Shown here: in pieces, positions 24,062 through 33,481 of the stretch | How the letters are laid out: each line of letters opens with the position of its first letter | Position numbering within the stretch: position 1 is the stretch's first letter | Assembly (NCBI RefSeq): GCF_002304225.1 | Contig: NZ_NSLB01000001.1 | Span: 248,001-312,000 of the forward strand | DNA from: Pseudomonas sp. HAR-UPW-AIA-41 | GTDB taxonomy: Bacteria; Pseudomonadota; Gammaproteobacteria; Pseudomonadales; Pseudomonadaceae | Reading direction: 5' to 3' | Length of the DNA stretch: 64,000 nucleotides | Made by a program: the position numbers and the translations under genes | Notes under the pieces: model-generated | Told to the model about the DNA's origin: nothing | Databases searched by the model: none | The model's input: only the letters and a program-made list of their open reading frames with translations

Positions 24062-25333
24062 TTATTCCGCTTTGACGCTCCAGAGCTGATCGAAGCGGGT
24101 GGTGTAGCTGGGGCTTTTCATCTCGCGGCGCATGCTCCATTCGGCCTGTTGTGGGACCCGTGCGGGGCGCAGGGTGTCGCGACCCCAGCGAGCATTGATC
24201 TGGTCGAGCACCTGCATGGCTTTCTGGCTGGCGTTGCTCTGGCGTGGCTTGAACAGGTCGTCGCTGAATTCGCCGGGCTGGCAGAGGTCGAGCAGGTGCA
24301 CTTCCGCCTTGCTGTAGGACTGATCCTGGCGATAGATCGCCTGCAGCAGGTGCTGCGCCGTATCGCTCAGCTCGCGCACGTCATTGCTCGGGTAGGGCAG
24401 TGGGCAGGCGGCGCTCCAGCCGCCGCGTTGCCCATCCATCTGCCGGGTGCGCAGGTTCAGTTGCAGCTGGCGGCACAGTGAACCTTGTGCCCTGAGTCGA
24501 GTGGCCGCCTGGTGGGTGTAGCTGGCGACGGCCTCCTGCAGCGCCTTAAGGCTGCTTTGCGGGCGATTGAACATGCGACTGCAACAGATGCTTTGTCGTG
24601 CGCTGACGGGCTCATCCAGCTGCAGGCAACCAATGCCGGCGAGTTCGGCGGCAGTTTTTTCCACCACCACGCCGAAGCGCTTTCGTATTAGCTGTCGGTC
24701 GCTTTGTGCCAAATCCCAAGCCGTGCGGATACCCAGAGCAAGGAGTTGTGGCGCCAGGCGCGGGCCGATCCCCCACACGCAATCAACGGGGAGTTTCCTG
24801 AGCACTTTCTCGCGGAGGGGCTGCGGGCGGATATCCAGCACGCCGCCGGTGCGCTCCTGCCAGCGTTTGGCGGCGTAATTGGCCAGCTTGGCCAGGGTCT
24901 TGGTCGGTGCAATACCCACGCTGACCGGAATTCCGGTGCTGCGCAGCACCGTCTGCTTAAGGTGCTCACCAGTCTGCTGCAGGGGCTCGGGCAGACCGCT
25001 GAGGTCGGCGAATGCCTCGTCGATCGAATACACCTCTATTTGCGGCACCAGGCTTTCGATCACCTGCATGACGCGGGCGCTCATGTCGCCGTAGAGGGCG
25101 TAGTTGGAGCTGAAGGTGGCCACCTGCTGCCGTCGCAGTTGCTCGCGCACCTGGAAGTAGGGGGCGCCCATGGCAATGTTGAGTTTTTTGGCTTCTTCGC
25201 TGCGGCTGATGATGCAGCCGTCGTTGTTGGACAGCACCACGATCGGCTTGCCGTTCAGATCCGGGCGGAAGACGCGCTCGCAGCTGCAATAGAAGCTGTT
25301 GCAGTCGATCAGGGCGATGGCCGGTTCAGTCAT
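24062..25333 (-). CDS. umuC: Translesion DNA polymerase V subunit UmuC
   Basis: A 423-residue Y-family polymerase. It has the N-terminal metal-binding motif IALIDCNSFYCSCERVF, the catalytic YSIDEAFADLS, SVGIAPTKTLAKLANYAAK, the helix-hairpin-helix VWGIGPRLAPQLLALGI and a C-terminal UmuC extension. It copies past DNA damage during the SOS response, normally with processed UmuD. The ATG at 25333 overlaps the umuD stop by 8 bp. The long open frame upstream to 25567 overlaps umuD in another frame and is not real. Confidence 0.94.
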   Translation of the reverse strand: MTEPAIALIDCNSFYCSCERVFRPDLNGKPIVVLSNNDGCIISRSEEAKKLNIAMGAPYFQVREQLRRQQVATFSSNYALYGDMSARVMQVIESLVPQIEVYSIDEAFADLSGLPEPLQQTGEHLKQTVLRSTGIPVSVGIAPTKTLAKLANYAAKRWQERTGGVLDIRPQPLREKVLRKLPVDCVWGIGPRLAPQLLALGIRTAWDLAQSDRQLIRKRFGVVVEKTAAELAGIGCLQLDEPVSARQSICCSRMFNRPQSSLKALQEAVASYTHQAATRLRAQGSLCRQLQLNLRTRQMDGQRGGWSAACPLPYPSNDVRELSDTAQHLLQAIYRQDQSYSKAEVHLLDLCQPGEFSDDLFKPRQSNASQKAMQVLDQINARWGRDTLRPARVPQQAEWSMRREMKSPSYTTRFDQLWSVKAE

Positions 25334-25761
25334 GCTGGCCGTGCCGGTGGATGCTGTGGCGTACCACGCCCCAGATTTGCAGCTCGTCCTCGGCGTTGAT
25401 CTGGCGCGGCGGGTAATGCGGATTGGCCGAGTGCAGGCTGATACCCCGTGCATCCTGTTGCAGACGTTTGACGAAGACCTCACCGGCCAGCGCGGCGATG
25501 ACCACGGCGCCGCTGTATGCCGGCAGGGCGCGGTCGACCACCAGCAGATCCCCGTCGTAAATGCCAACGCCGGTCATGCTGTCGCCGCTGGCGCGGACCA
25601 GATAGGTGTGCGGCGCGCGAACGTTCAGCAACTCATCCAGCGATAGCTGGGCCTCCAGATGGTCCTGGGCGGGTGAGGGGAAGCCCGCGGGAATTCGTGA
25701 GGAAAGAAAGCAGCTCGTGAGCCGAGCTGCCTGCTGGCCCGAGAAGGATTGCGTTGGCCAT
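25326..25761 (-). pseudogene. umuD: umuD, apparently frameshifted near its 5' end
   Basis: The start (MANAILLGPAGSSAHELLSF, ATG at 25761) and the rest of UmuD (IPAGFPSPAQDHLEAQLSLD to 25326) lie in different frames. From the ATG the frame ends at a TGA about 44 codons on. The switch point is near 25695, where CTCACGAATTCCC appears to lack two bases compared with an expected Thr-Arg-Ile-Pro reading. The Ala-Gly self-cleavage site, Ser nucleophile (GDSM) and Lys (VFVKR) are all present downstream, but no start codon lies in that frame. It is either a real loss of UmuD or a sequence error. Confidence 0.75.
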
Positions 25762-25779
25762 GAGGGGACTTCCGTAATG

Positions 25780-25795
25780 CTGTATTTATATACAG
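25780..25795 (-). promoter_or_regulatory. LexA (SOS) box of umuDC
   Basis: CTGTATTTATATACAG is a perfect CTGT-N8-ACAG SOS box, 19 bp before the umuD ATG. It predicts damage-inducible control. Confidence 0.92.
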
Positions 25796-25824
25796 TATTG
25801 TCCGCTCGGGTATGTCGTCAAGCG

Positions 25825-26061
25825 TCAGTGACAGCCGTTTGCCTTGAGCACACGTTCCGTCGAGGCGGGATAGCGCTCCAGCTTGTTGAGTGGACGACGC
25901 GGACGTGGCTGCAGCTCGCCGCCGCAATTGGGGCAGCGCTGGCCGAGCCGTTCCGCGCACTGGGCACAGTAGGTGCACTCGAAGGAGCAGATGCGGGCAT
26001 CGGCGGAGTCGGCCGGCAGGTCACAGTCACAGCATTCGCAGTTGGGGCGTAGTTGCAGCAT
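25825..26061 (-). CDS. DUF1272 small zinc-ribbon-like protein
   Basis: A 78-residue protein with four Cys pairs typical of DUF1272 (LRPNCECCDCDLP, ICSFECTYCAQCAER, RCPNCGGEL) and a C-terminal basic tail. The Cys arrangement suggests two zinc sites; function unknown. The ATG at 26061 begins the conserved MLQLRPNCE; the longer frame to 26130 is not conserved-looking. It lies upstream of, and shares a strand with, the umuD SOS promoter but is separated by it. Confidence 0.85.
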   Translation of the reverse strand: MLQLRPNCECCDCDLPADSADARICSFECTYCAQCAERLGQRCPNCGGELQPRPRRPLNKLERYPASTERVLKANGCH

Positions 26062-26176
26062 GGTCCGCGTCCTCGGTGGGTGTTGGTACTGTAAAGGCAG
26101 GTGCCTGTGCCTGCCCAGTCCGGGCTCCACGGGTTACCATCGCTGGCCTGGATTGCCATGACAGAGGAGTCGGCCA

Positions 26177-26596
26177 ATGAAATACCTGCATACCATGGTG
26201 CGAGTCACCGATCTTGAGGCTTCGCTGGCGTTCTACCGTGATGCTCTGGGGCTGGAAGTGATCCGTCAGCGCGAGTATCCCCAGGGGCGTTTCACCCTGG
26301 TTTACCTGGCCGCGCCGGGAGACAGCGATGCGCAACTGGAGCTGACTTACAACTGGGACCCGGAGGTTTATACCGGCGGCCGCAACTTCGGCCATGTGGC
26401 CTATGAGGTGGACGATATCTATGCCCTGTGCCAGCGCCTGCAGGAGCATGGCGTGACCATCAACCGCCCGCCCCGTGACGGTCACATGGCCTTCGTGCGG
26501 TCGCCGGACAATATCTCCGTCGAGCTGCTGCAGAAGGGCGAGCCGCTGGCTCCGGCCGAGCCCTGGGCGTCGATGGCCAATACCGGCAGCTGGTAA
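26177..26596 (+). CDS. gloA: Lactoylglutathione lyase (glyoxalase I)
   Basis: A 139-residue vicinal-oxygen-chelate enzyme that converts the methylglyoxal-glutathione hemithioacetal to S-lactoylglutathione. It has two beta-alpha-beta-beta-beta modules and the metal ligands expected at His5 (LHTMVRV), Glu in QLELTYNWD, His in [11 protein letters not shown] and Glu in NISVELLQ. The ATG follows a GAGGAG-like site. It is a short-form, Ni-type bacterial GloA with a slight C-terminal extension. Confidence 0.93.
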   Translation: MKYLHTMVRVTDLEASLAFYRDALGLEVIRQREYPQGRFTLVYLAAPGDSDAQLELTYNWDPEVYTGGRNFGHVAYEVDDIYALCQRLQEHGVTINRPPRDGHMAFVRSPDNISVELLQKGEPLAPAEPWASMANTGSW

Positions 26597-26610
26597 GTAG
26601 GCTGACTGCC

Positions 26611-27684
26611 TTGAGCGATTCCTGGACGAGCCGACTGCTGGCCCTGCTTGGTTCTCCGGCGGCGATGGCGGGCAGTTATGTCGAGTCGCTGCTGCCGGCT
26701 GCCGCCGCTCAGGGCTTGCCTGTCGATACCTTGCTGGCCGAGGCTGGCATCGAGGCCGGGCAGCTCGCGCTGCCGGGCTATCGCCTGCCACTGTACAAGG
26801 CCTTCCGCCTGCTGCTGGCCGCCGAGCGCCACAGCCAGGATGACCTGATAGCCCTGCGTCTGGCCGCCGCGGTGCGCCCGCGCTCGTTTCAGGTGCTGGG
26901 GTATGCCGCGATGAGCTGTACCACCCTCGGCGAAGCCATTCAGCGGCTGCAGCGTTTTGAAGCGCTGGTCTGGGATATCGGAGATACCCGTCTGGAGTTG
27001 CAGGATCAGTGGGCGGTGCTCAGTTGGCAGCCCCGGCTGTTGCCCTGGGTGCCACGCCAGGCGGTGGAAATGGCTCTTGGGGGCTGGCTGGCCTTTGGCG
27101 ACTGGCTGAGTGAGGGGCGAGCCAGGCCGCAGCGCGTGGAGTTCCGCCATGCGGTGAATGAGGCGGCCTGCAGCGCGTTGCTGGGTTGCCCGGTGCAGGG
27201 CAACGCCGCACGCCATGCCGTGATCTTTGCCCGCGAACTGCTGGATCTGCCGCTGCGCGAGGCAGACCCGCATCTGCGCAGCCTGATGGATGCCCAGGGC
27301 GAAGCCTGCCTGGCCAATTACCGCCTGCACAGCAACCTGGCCAACGAGGTACGCGCTGCGCTCTGCACCGGTCTGGGGCAGGGAGACTTTTCGCTGGAGT
27401 GCACGGCGGAGCGTTTGCAGCTCAGCCCGCGGATGTTGCGCCGTCGCCTGAGCGAGGCCGGTCTGAGCCTGGCGGATCTGCTGGACGAAGTGCGCCAGGA
27501 TCTGGCGTTGCTGTACCTGCGCCATACCGACTGCAGTCTTCTGGAAATTGCCTGCCTGCTCGGTTTTGCTGAACAGAGTTCCTTCTCCCGCGCCTTTCGC
27601 CGCTGGACCGGACGCCCGCCGGCCGAGTATCGCCGCGAATACAGCCCACAAAGCCCCGAAAAAGGGCATGCGCAGTGCCCCTAA
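26611..27684 (+). CDS. AraC-family transcriptional regulator
   Basis: A 357-residue regulator with an N-terminal Arabinose_bd-type domain (YRLPLYKAFRLLLAAERHSQDD, PRSFQVLGYAAMSC) and a C-terminal double helix-turn-helix (SLECTAERLQLSPRMLRRRL and LLEIACLLGFAEQSSFSRAF then RRWTGRPPAEYR). This group resembles OruR/ArgR-type Pseudomonas regulators of small-molecule catabolism; the ligand is unknown. The start is TTG at 26611, 14 bp after gloA. Confidence 0.88.
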   Translation: MSDSWTSRLLALLGSPAAMAGSYVESLLPAAAAQGLPVDTLLAEAGIEAGQLALPGYRLPLYKAFRLLLAAERHSQDDLIALRLAAAVRPRSFQVLGYAAMSCTTLGEAIQRLQRFEALVWDIGDTRLELQDQWAVLSWQPRLLPWVPRQAVEMALGGWLAFGDWLSEGRARPQRVEFRHAVNEAACSALLGCPVQGNAARHAVIFARELLDLPLREADPHLRSLMDAQGEACLANYRLHSNLANEVRAALCTGLGQGDFSLECTAERLQLSPRMLRRRLSEAGLSLADLLDEVRQDLALLYLRHTDCSLLEIACLLGFAEQSSFSRAFRRWTGRPPAEYRREYSPQSPEKGHAQCP

Positions 27685-28068
27685 CAGAGACTTGTGCACA
27701 ATCGCAAGGCATCTCTGCCGGGTGCGGCAAAAAAGCTGATTTTTTCTGTCACCAACCCTGTTGACTTTTTAACTTATTGAAAAATAAAGATTTTTTATTG
27801 TGGTTAAAAAGTAGCCAGTTTGAGCGGGAGGCCCATTTCATCGGGGGTCGGCTGGGTTTTCACCTTCTTTCCCACAGAGTTATCCACAGCTTCTGTGGAT
27901 TGTCCCGAGCGCTTGCTCCGGGGCCGCGAAACAGACGCTTTGCACGACCGTGCCAGCATTTCGCCAGCCTTATTTTTCCTCTGGTCTGTCAAAAATTCCC
28001 GGGCAATTGCGCCGGGTAAAGAAATGCGGCTGCGTATAATCGCCGCCATCTGATTGGGAGAACCGCAC
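27685..28068. other. 384-bp intergenic region with AT-rich tract and DnaA boxes
   Basis: It contains an AT-rich stretch (27740-27815) with a possible promoter TTGACT-N18-TAAAGA (27761-27790), the DnaA-box pair at 27880-27902, and a TATAAT (28035-28040) 28 bp before rmuC that probably forms its promoter. No gene seen. Confidence 0.6.
27880..27902. promoter_or_regulatory. Facing pair of DnaA boxes
   Basis: A perfect TTATCCACA (27880-27888) faces TGTGGATTG (27894-27902; 7 of 9 on the other strand), so that ATCCACA-GCTTC-TGTGGAT also forms a dyad. Confidence 0.6.
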
Positions 28069-29541
28069 ATGATCCTCGACCCCGCCAACCTGCTGTTGGG
28101 CCTGCTGCTGGCCGCTGCGCCGCTGACCCTGCTGCTCTGGCGCCAGCATCGCCAGCTGCTGGAGCAGGGCGCCACCCTGGCTCTGCAGGAGGAGCGTCTG
28201 AGTACCGCCGTACTCGCCCGCGAAGGGCTGCAGGTGCAGCTGGAACAGGCGCAGACCGAGGCTCGCCAGCAGAGTGAACAGCTGGCGGTGCAGCAGGCCA
28301 GCGTGGCGGCCCTGCGCAAGGAGGTCGAGCTGCTCCAGCGCGAGAGCCAGCAGTTGCGCCAGCAGGGGGAAGGTCAGGAGGCCGTGCGCCTGGCGCAGGA
28401 GGCCGAGTTGCGTCGCCTGGAGGCCGAGCGGGCCGGCTTGAGTGCCGAGCTGCGCGAGCAGCAGGAGCACCAGCAGCAGCGTCTGAATGATCTGCAGGGC
28501 GCACGCGATGAGTTGCGTGCGCAGTTCGCCGAGCTGGCCGGGAAGATCTTCGACGAGCGCGAGCAGCGTTTTGCCGAGACCAGCCAGCAGCGCCTTGGCC
28601 AGTTGCTCGACCCGCTCAAGGAACGCATCCAGGCCTTCGAGAAGCGTGTCGACGAGAGCTACCAGCAGGAGGCGCGCGAGCGTTTCTCCCTGGGCAAGGA
28701 GCTGGAGCGTCTGCAGCAGCTCAACCAGCGTCTGGGCGATGAGGCGACCAACCTGACCCGTGCGCTCAAGGGCCAGAAGACCCAGGGCAACTGGGGCGAG
28801 CTGGTGCTGGAGCGGGTGCTGGAACAGGCCGGGCTGGAAAAGGGTCGCGAGTACGAGACGCAGGTCAGCCTCAAGGGCGCCGATGGCGAGCGCTTTCAAC
28901 CGGATGTGCTGATTCAGCTGCCGGGCGACAAACAGGTGATCGTCGATGCCAAGGTCAGCCTCACCGCCTGGCAGCAGTTCATCGGTGCCGAGGACGAGGC
29001 GCAGCGTCAGCAGGCACTCAAGCAGCACCTGCTGTCGCTGCGCAATCACCTCAAGGGTCTTTCCGGCAAGGACTACAAGCGTCTGGAGGGGCTGCACAGC
29101 CTGGATTTCGTCCTGCTCTTCGTGCCTATCGAAGCGGCGTTTTCCGCCGCTCTGCAGGCCGATGCGGAGCTGTTCCAGGATGCCTTTGCCCAGCAGGTGG
29201 TGATTGTCAGTCCGACCACCCTGCTGGCCACCCTGCGGGTGATCGACAGCCTCTGGCGTCAGGAGCGGCAGAGTCAGAACGCCCGCGAGATCGCCGAGCG
29301 CGCCGGCCAGCTGTACGACAAGTTCGTCGCCTTCATCGGCGATCTGGACGAGGTCGGCAGCCGCCTGCAGCAGCTGGACAAGGCCTACGCGGCGGCGCGC
29401 AACAAACTGGTGGAAGGGCGCGGCAATCTGGTTGGCCGGGTGGAAAACCTCAAGCTGCTGGGGGCTCGCGCCAGCAAGGCGCTGCCCGGCGAGTGGCTGG
29501 AGCGCGCGGCGCTGCCGGTGGCCGAAGCCGACAGCGACTGA
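28069..29541 (+). CDS. rmuC: DNA recombination protein RmuC
   Basis: A 490-residue protein with an N-terminal membrane helix (LLLGLLLAAAPLTLLLW), a long coiled coil (about residues 25-170, rich in Gln, Glu, Leu, Ala) and the RmuC nuclease-like domain (KTQGNWGELVLERVLEQAGL, FQPDVLIQLPGDKQVIVDAKVSL, SLDFVLLFVPIEAAF). RmuC limits inversion at short repeats and may have a PD-(D/E)xK nuclease fold. The ATG at 28069 is used; a TTG five codons earlier is less likely. Confidence 0.93.
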   Translation: MILDPANLLLGLLLAAAPLTLLLWRQHRQLLEQGATLALQEERLSTAVLAREGLQVQLEQAQTEARQQSEQLAVQQASVAALRKEVELLQRESQQLRQQGEGQEAVRLAQEAELRRLEAERAGLSAELREQQEHQQQRLNDLQGARDELRAQFAELAGKIFDEREQRFAETSQQRLGQLLDPLKERIQAFEKRVDESYQQEARERFSLGKELERLQQLNQRLGDEATNLTRALKGQKTQGNWGELVLERVLEQAGLEKGREYETQVSLKGADGERFQPDVLIQLPGDKQVIVDAKVSLTAWQQFIGAEDEAQRQQALKQHLLSLRNHLKGLSGKDYKRLEGLHSLDFVLLFVPIEAAFSAALQADAELFQDAFAQQVVIVSPTTLLATLRVIDSLWRQERQSQNAREIAERAGQLYDKFVAFIGDLDEVGSRLQQLDKAYAAARNKLVEGRGNLVGRVENLKLLGARASKALPGEWLERAALPVAEADSD

Positions 29542-29547
29542 GCGGAC

Positions 29548-30453
29548 TCAGGCTGATTGTGCCAGCCGTATGCGTGACTGCTGGCGAGCCAGATAGTCGA
29601 GGATCAGGCGGGCCATGCTGTTGGCTTCCACCAGCAGTTGCCAGTGGCCGGCCGGCAAGTCATGACGCTCCAGCTCCGTCACCCAGTTGGGTAGGTCATC
29701 GAGCAGTTGCGGGCGGACGAACATATCCTTCTGCGCCACCAGCAGGTGCACGGGCACGCGCGTATGACGTGGCTGCGGATGCAGCAGGCGTTCGATGAAG
29801 TTGGCCCGGTACAGGGCGATGCCTCGGCAGGCATTGCCCAGCTGATCCGGATCGGGGGCCGGCCGGTAGCCTTCCAGAGCGCCGATCAGGGCATTCCAGT
29901 GTTTGGCCATACCGGCGCGCCAGCTCCATTCGGGAATTCTCGGCAGCTGGAAAAAGGCGATATAGCCCGAGTGCAGCAACTGGCTGATGGCCTGCCACCA
30001 CAGGCGCGGGCTGCGGCTGGCAAAGCAGCGGCGCAGCCAGAAACTGGCGTGATCCAGGCAGGGGCCGGAGAGGCTGGTGAACGAGGCGAACAGCTGCTCC
30101 ATGCCGTCGGCGCAGATGGCTTCCCAGCTCTGGATGGAGCCCCAGTCGTGGGCGATCAGGTGTACCGGTTGGCCATGGCCGACAGCACGGGCCACCGCGC
30201 GCAGATCGTTGGCCAGGTGTTCCAGGCGATAGTCGCGCACGGCAGCGGGGTGTGAGGACTGGCCGCTGCCGCGCACGTCATAGGCCACTACCTGATAGTG
30301 AAGGCTCAGGCGTTCGATCAGCGGCAGCCAGGTATGGTGACTGTCCGGGTAGCCGTGTACCAGGAGCAGCACCGGACCACTGCTGCGGCCCCAGCGGTAG
30401 CAGGCCAGGCGCACACCGTCGCCGTCGACGAAAAAACGGGTGGAGGTAGACAT
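29548..30453 (-). CDS. Alpha/beta-hydrolase, epoxide-hydrolase-like
   Basis: A 301-residue hydrolase with the oxyanion motif LVHGYPDSHHTW, YDVRGSGQS, and HDWGS, in which Asp replaces Ser as nucleophile, as in epoxide hydrolases and haloalkane dehalogenases. The catalytic His is in LPAGHWQLLVEA near the C-terminus. The substrate is unknown. The ATG at 30453 with GGAGG-like spacing is preferred; the longer open frame runs into the divergent regulator promoter. It ends 6 bp from the convergent rmuC. Confidence 0.85.
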   Translation of the reverse strand: MSTSTRFFVDGDGVRLACYRWGRSSGPVLLLVHGYPDSHHTWLPLIERLSLHYQVVAYDVRGSGQSSHPAAVRDYRLEHLANDLRAVARAVGHGQPVHLIAHDWGSIQSWEAICADGMEQLFASFTSLSGPCLDHASFWLRRCFASRSPRLWWQAISQLLHSGYIAFFQLPRIPEWSWRAGMAKHWNALIGALEGYRPAPDPDQLGNACRGIALYRANFIERLLHPQPRHTRVPVHLLVAQKDMFVRPQLLDDLPNWVTELERHDLPAGHWQLLVEANSMARLILDYLARQQSRIRLAQSA

Positions 30454-30577
30454 GTTGTTTCCTCGGCAGGCAAAGCCTGAGTCTGCCTGTGCCCGGCGTG
30501 GCCCCGACACCGGCGCAAAGTCGGGTGGGGTGGGGGACGATTGTTGCCGGGGGGCGCCGCGGCTATCATCGCGCCCC

Positions 30578-31399
30578 ATGAACAGTCCCACCCAGCTACT
30601 GCAGCGTCTGCTTGGCCGCCTGCCGCCGGTTGCCGATGAGCGCGAATACAGCGTCGACGAGCTGGCCCGGGCTGGCGAAACCACCGTGCGCAACGTGCGC
30701 GCCTACCAGGACAAGGGCCTCTTGCCACCACCGGAGCGACGTGGCCGGGTGGGGGTTTACCGGGGCGAGCATCTGGCCCGGCTGCGTCTGATCGGTCAGT
30801 TGCTGGAGCGCGGTTACACCATCGCCAGCATCCGCGAGCTGTTCGATGCCTGGGAAAAAGGCCAGGGTCTGGCTCATGTGCTGGGGCTGGACGAGGCGAT
30901 CCGTGGCTCTGCACAGCCGGAGCCCGTGGCGACCCTAGGCTTTGATGAGCTGCAGGCAATCTTCGGCGAGGCCCTCGACGACGAGATCATCGACCGCAGC
31001 ACCGAGCTGGAATTGCTGGAGTTCGCCGGTGATCACCTCCGGGTCAAGAGCCCGCGCCTGTTCGCCGCCGGCGTGCAGCTGCATCAGGCCGGCCTGCCGC
31101 TGCCGGCGCTGCTGGACGAGTTGATTGCCATTCGCGGCCATGTCGAGCAGCTGTCGACGGGCATCGTCCAGCTGATCGTTGCCAATCTGGTCAATCCGCT
31201 GCTGACTTCCTCCTTGCCCCGGGTGGACGAGTTGGAAGGTCTGAGCCGGCAGATTCACGCGCTGCGCCCGCTGGTCGAGCAGGTGGTCGAGGCGGAACTG
31301 GCCCGCGCCCTGCCGCTGGTGGCCGAGCGCGAGCTGAGCGGGCGGGTGCAGCAGTTGCTCGAAGGCTTCCTTCAGCCGGTCAGGCCCACAGCAGACTGA
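30578..31399 (+). CDS. MerR-family regulator with long C-terminal domain
   Basis: A 273-residue protein with a MerR winged helix (EYSVDELARAGETTVRNVRAYQDKGLLPPPERRGRVGVY) and an unusually long helical C-terminal half without metal-binding Cys. It probably regulates the divergent hydrolase gene (124 bp between starts). The ATG at 30578 is chosen because it begins just before the DNA-binding domain. Its 3' end overlaps the convergent MgtC-type gene by 20 bp. Confidence 0.85.
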   Translation: MNSPTQLLQRLLGRLPPVADEREYSVDELARAGETTVRNVRAYQDKGLLPPPERRGRVGVYRGEHLARLRLIGQLLERGYTIASIRELFDAWEKGQGLAHVLGLDEAIRGSAQPEPVATLGFDELQAIFGEALDDEIIDRSTELELLEFAGDHLRVKSPRLFAAGVQLHQAGLPLPALLDELIAIRGHVEQLSTGIVQLIVANLVNPLLTSSLPRVDELEGLSRQIHALRPLVEQVVEAELARALPLVAERELSGRVQQLLEGFLQPVRPTAD

Positions 31400-32636
31400 G
31401 CGCGGCCAGCACCAGGCCGGCGGCCATCACCGGCAGTGTGCGCCAGGCCAGGGCGCGACCACCAATCAGGGCGATCAGCCCTCCCTTGACCAGGCTGTTG
31501 CTCAGCGCCGCGAGGAAGATGCCCTGCACGGCGACCTCGGCGGCCAGCTCGTGGCGGGCATTGCGCGCCAGGGTCAGGGTGATCGCATCGACATCGGTCA
31601 GCCCCGACAGCAGCGACACCAGATACACCCCCACATCGCCGAAACCGCGCCGGGCGGCCTCCACCAGAAACAGGATGACCACCAGCAGGGCGGCAAAGCG
31701 CAGTGCCGGGCCCAGCTCGAAGGGGTTTTTCAGCGGTGGTTCGGCGTTGTTCTCCAGTTCGTTGCCGGCCTGACGGAACAGCAGCAGCGCGCCCAGGGCA
31801 TAGACCAGCGCCGCAATGCCCAGTGGCCAGCTGAGCTGACCGAGCAGGGCCGGGTTGAGCAGGCCGACCGCTAGCAGGATGCGCGGAAACATCAGCGCCG
31901 AGGTGGCCAGCAGGCCGGCGCTGAGCAGTGCCTGCAGGCGTTTGCCGTCGTGCAGGCGAGCCAGGGTGATGGTCATGGCGGTGGACGACACCAGACCGCC
32001 AAGCAGGGCGGTGACCAGCAGGCCGTAGCGTGCACCGATCAGGCGGATGGCGATGTAGGCGGCAAAACCGATGCCGGCGATCAGCACCACCATCCACCAG
32101 GTGGCGTAGGGGTTGAAGGCCTCCCAGGGACCGAAGCCCTGGTTGGGTAACACCGGCAGCAGCACCACGGAGATGAACAGCAACTTCAGCGCGCCGGACA
32201 GCTCATCCGCGCTGAGACGACGCAGGCCCTGATGCAGCGGCTCCTTGAGACTGAGCAGAAGAGCAATCACCACGGCACAGCCGGCGGCCAACGTGCGCTG
32301 GTCGTTCATCGCCAGACTGCCGAGCAGGAAGGTGGAGAGCATCGCAAATTCGCTGGTCAGCGACAGGTCGCCAACCTTGCGCTGCTCACCCAGGTAGCGA
32401 GCGATCACCAGTAAACCGAAGATCAGCAGGCTGGCGCCCCACGCCAGCAGCCCCAGTTGCTGGCCGAGCAGTGCGGCCAGACCGCCGAGCAGGCCGGTCA
32501 GGCCGAAGGTACGGATGCCGGCGATCAGGCGGGCATCCTCGGTGGCGCGGGCGCTCCAGCCGCGCTCGGTACCGATCAGCAGGCCGACACCCAGGGCCGT
32601 GGCGAGGTTGAGCAACTGGTCGTGGAACAGAGGCAT
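31380..32636 (-). CDS. MgtC/SapB-family membrane protein with DUF4010
   Basis: A 418-residue inner-membrane protein with about 12 hydrophobic helices. The N-terminal part has MgtC signatures (ATALGVGLLIGTERGW, AGIRTFGLTGLLGGLAAL, TSEFAMLSTFLLGSLA), and the C-terminal half is DUF4010 (YLVSLLSGLTDVDAITLTLAR). Such proteins are tied to magnesium or acid stress, but the transported species is not established. It overlaps the end of the convergent merR gene. Confidence 0.87.
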   Translation of the reverse strand: MPLFHDQLLNLATALGVGLLIGTERGWSARATEDARLIAGIRTFGLTGLLGGLAALLGQQLGLLAWGASLLIFGLLVIARYLGEQRKVGDLSLTSEFAMLSTFLLGSLAMNDQRTLAAGCAVVIALLLSLKEPLHQGLRRLSADELSGALKLLFISVVLLPVLPNQGFGPWEAFNPYATWWMVVLIAGIGFAAYIAIRLIGARYGLLVTALLGGLVSSTAMTITLARLHDGKRLQALLSAGLLATSALMFPRILLAVGLLNPALLGQLSWPLGIAALVYALGALLLFRQAGNELENNAEPPLKNPFELGPALRFAALLVVILFLVEAARRGFGDVGVYLVSLLSGLTDVDAITLTLARNARHELAAEVAVQGIFLAALSNSLVKGGLIALIGGRALAWRTLPVMAAGLVLAALSLLWA

Positions 32637-32724
32637 GCAGGCATCCTTGAGCGGTGGGGCATGCTGGGAAGTGTAACGGTCTCACTTCGCCTCTGCCTGC
32701 CGTGCATCAAGGCTTGCGGTGATT

Positions 32725-33429
32725 TCAGGCCACGTCGACCAGCACCACTTCACTGTCTTCCAGAGCTTCAATCAGCAGCTCCGGCTCGCCGCTGACCGCC
32801 ACACCATCGCGATCCCCGGCCAGTACGCCATTGACCCGGATGCTACCGCCGCAGGCTACCAGATAGGCCTTGCGTCCCCCGGTCAGGCTGTAGCGGCATT
32901 GCTGGCCGGACGGCAGGGTGGCAGCTGCCAGACGGGCGTCGGCCCGGATCGGCAGTGCTTCATGGTCGTCGGCAAAACCGCTGGCCAGGACCACGAACTG
33001 CCCGGCGCGTTCGCCCTTGGGGAAGGGCTTGTTGCCCCAGCTCGGTTCGCCGCCGCGCTGTTCGGGAATGATCCAGATCTGGAATATCTTGGTGGTGATG
33101 CGTTCACGGTTGTATTCGGCATGGCGGATGCCGCGGCCAGCGCTCATCACCTGCACATCACCGGCCTCGGTGCGGCCCTGGTTGCCCAGGTGGTCCTGAT
33201 GGGTGATGGCACCTTCGCGCACGTAGGTGATGATTTCCATGTCGCTGTGCGGGTGCGGCGGGAAGCCTGTGCCGGCGGCGATTTCGTCATCGTTCCACAC
33301 GCGCAGGTGCCCCCAGTGTACCCGCGACGGGTCGTGGTATTCGGCAAAGGAAAAGTGGTGCCGGGCATTGAGCCAGCCGTGATCGGCATGGCCAAGGCTG
33401 GCAAATGGGCGGATTTCGATCATGGTCAT
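32725..33429 (-). CDS. Pirin-family bicupin
   Basis: A 234-residue YhhW-type pirin with two cupin domains and metal ligands in FPPHPHSDMEIITYV and RGIRHAEYN (three His and one Glu for Fe or Ni). E. coli YhhW has quercetinase activity; the physiological substrate here is unknown. GGAGAG precedes the ATG. A 42-bp palindrome lies upstream of its start. Confidence 0.9.
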   Translation of the reverse strand: MTMIEIRPFASLGHADHGWLNARHHFSFAEYHDPSRVHWGHLRVWNDDEIAAGTGFPPHPHSDMEIITYVREGAITHQDHLGNQGRTEAGDVQVMSAGRGIRHAEYNRERITTKIFQIWIIPEQRGGEPSWGNKPFPKGERAGQFVVLASGFADDHEALPIRADARLAAATLPSGQQCRYSLTGGRKAYLVACGGSIRVNGVLAGDRDGVAVSGEPELLIEALEDSEVVLVDVA

Positions 33430-33481
33430 CTCTCCACGGCCCCGGCAGGGGCCTCGCTGGAGGTGATGATCTATCCGGCCT

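Noticed and set aside
25333..25567. N-terminal extension of umuC
   Set aside because: It overlaps the umuD frame and has no similarity to UmuC; the family starts at MTEPAIALID.
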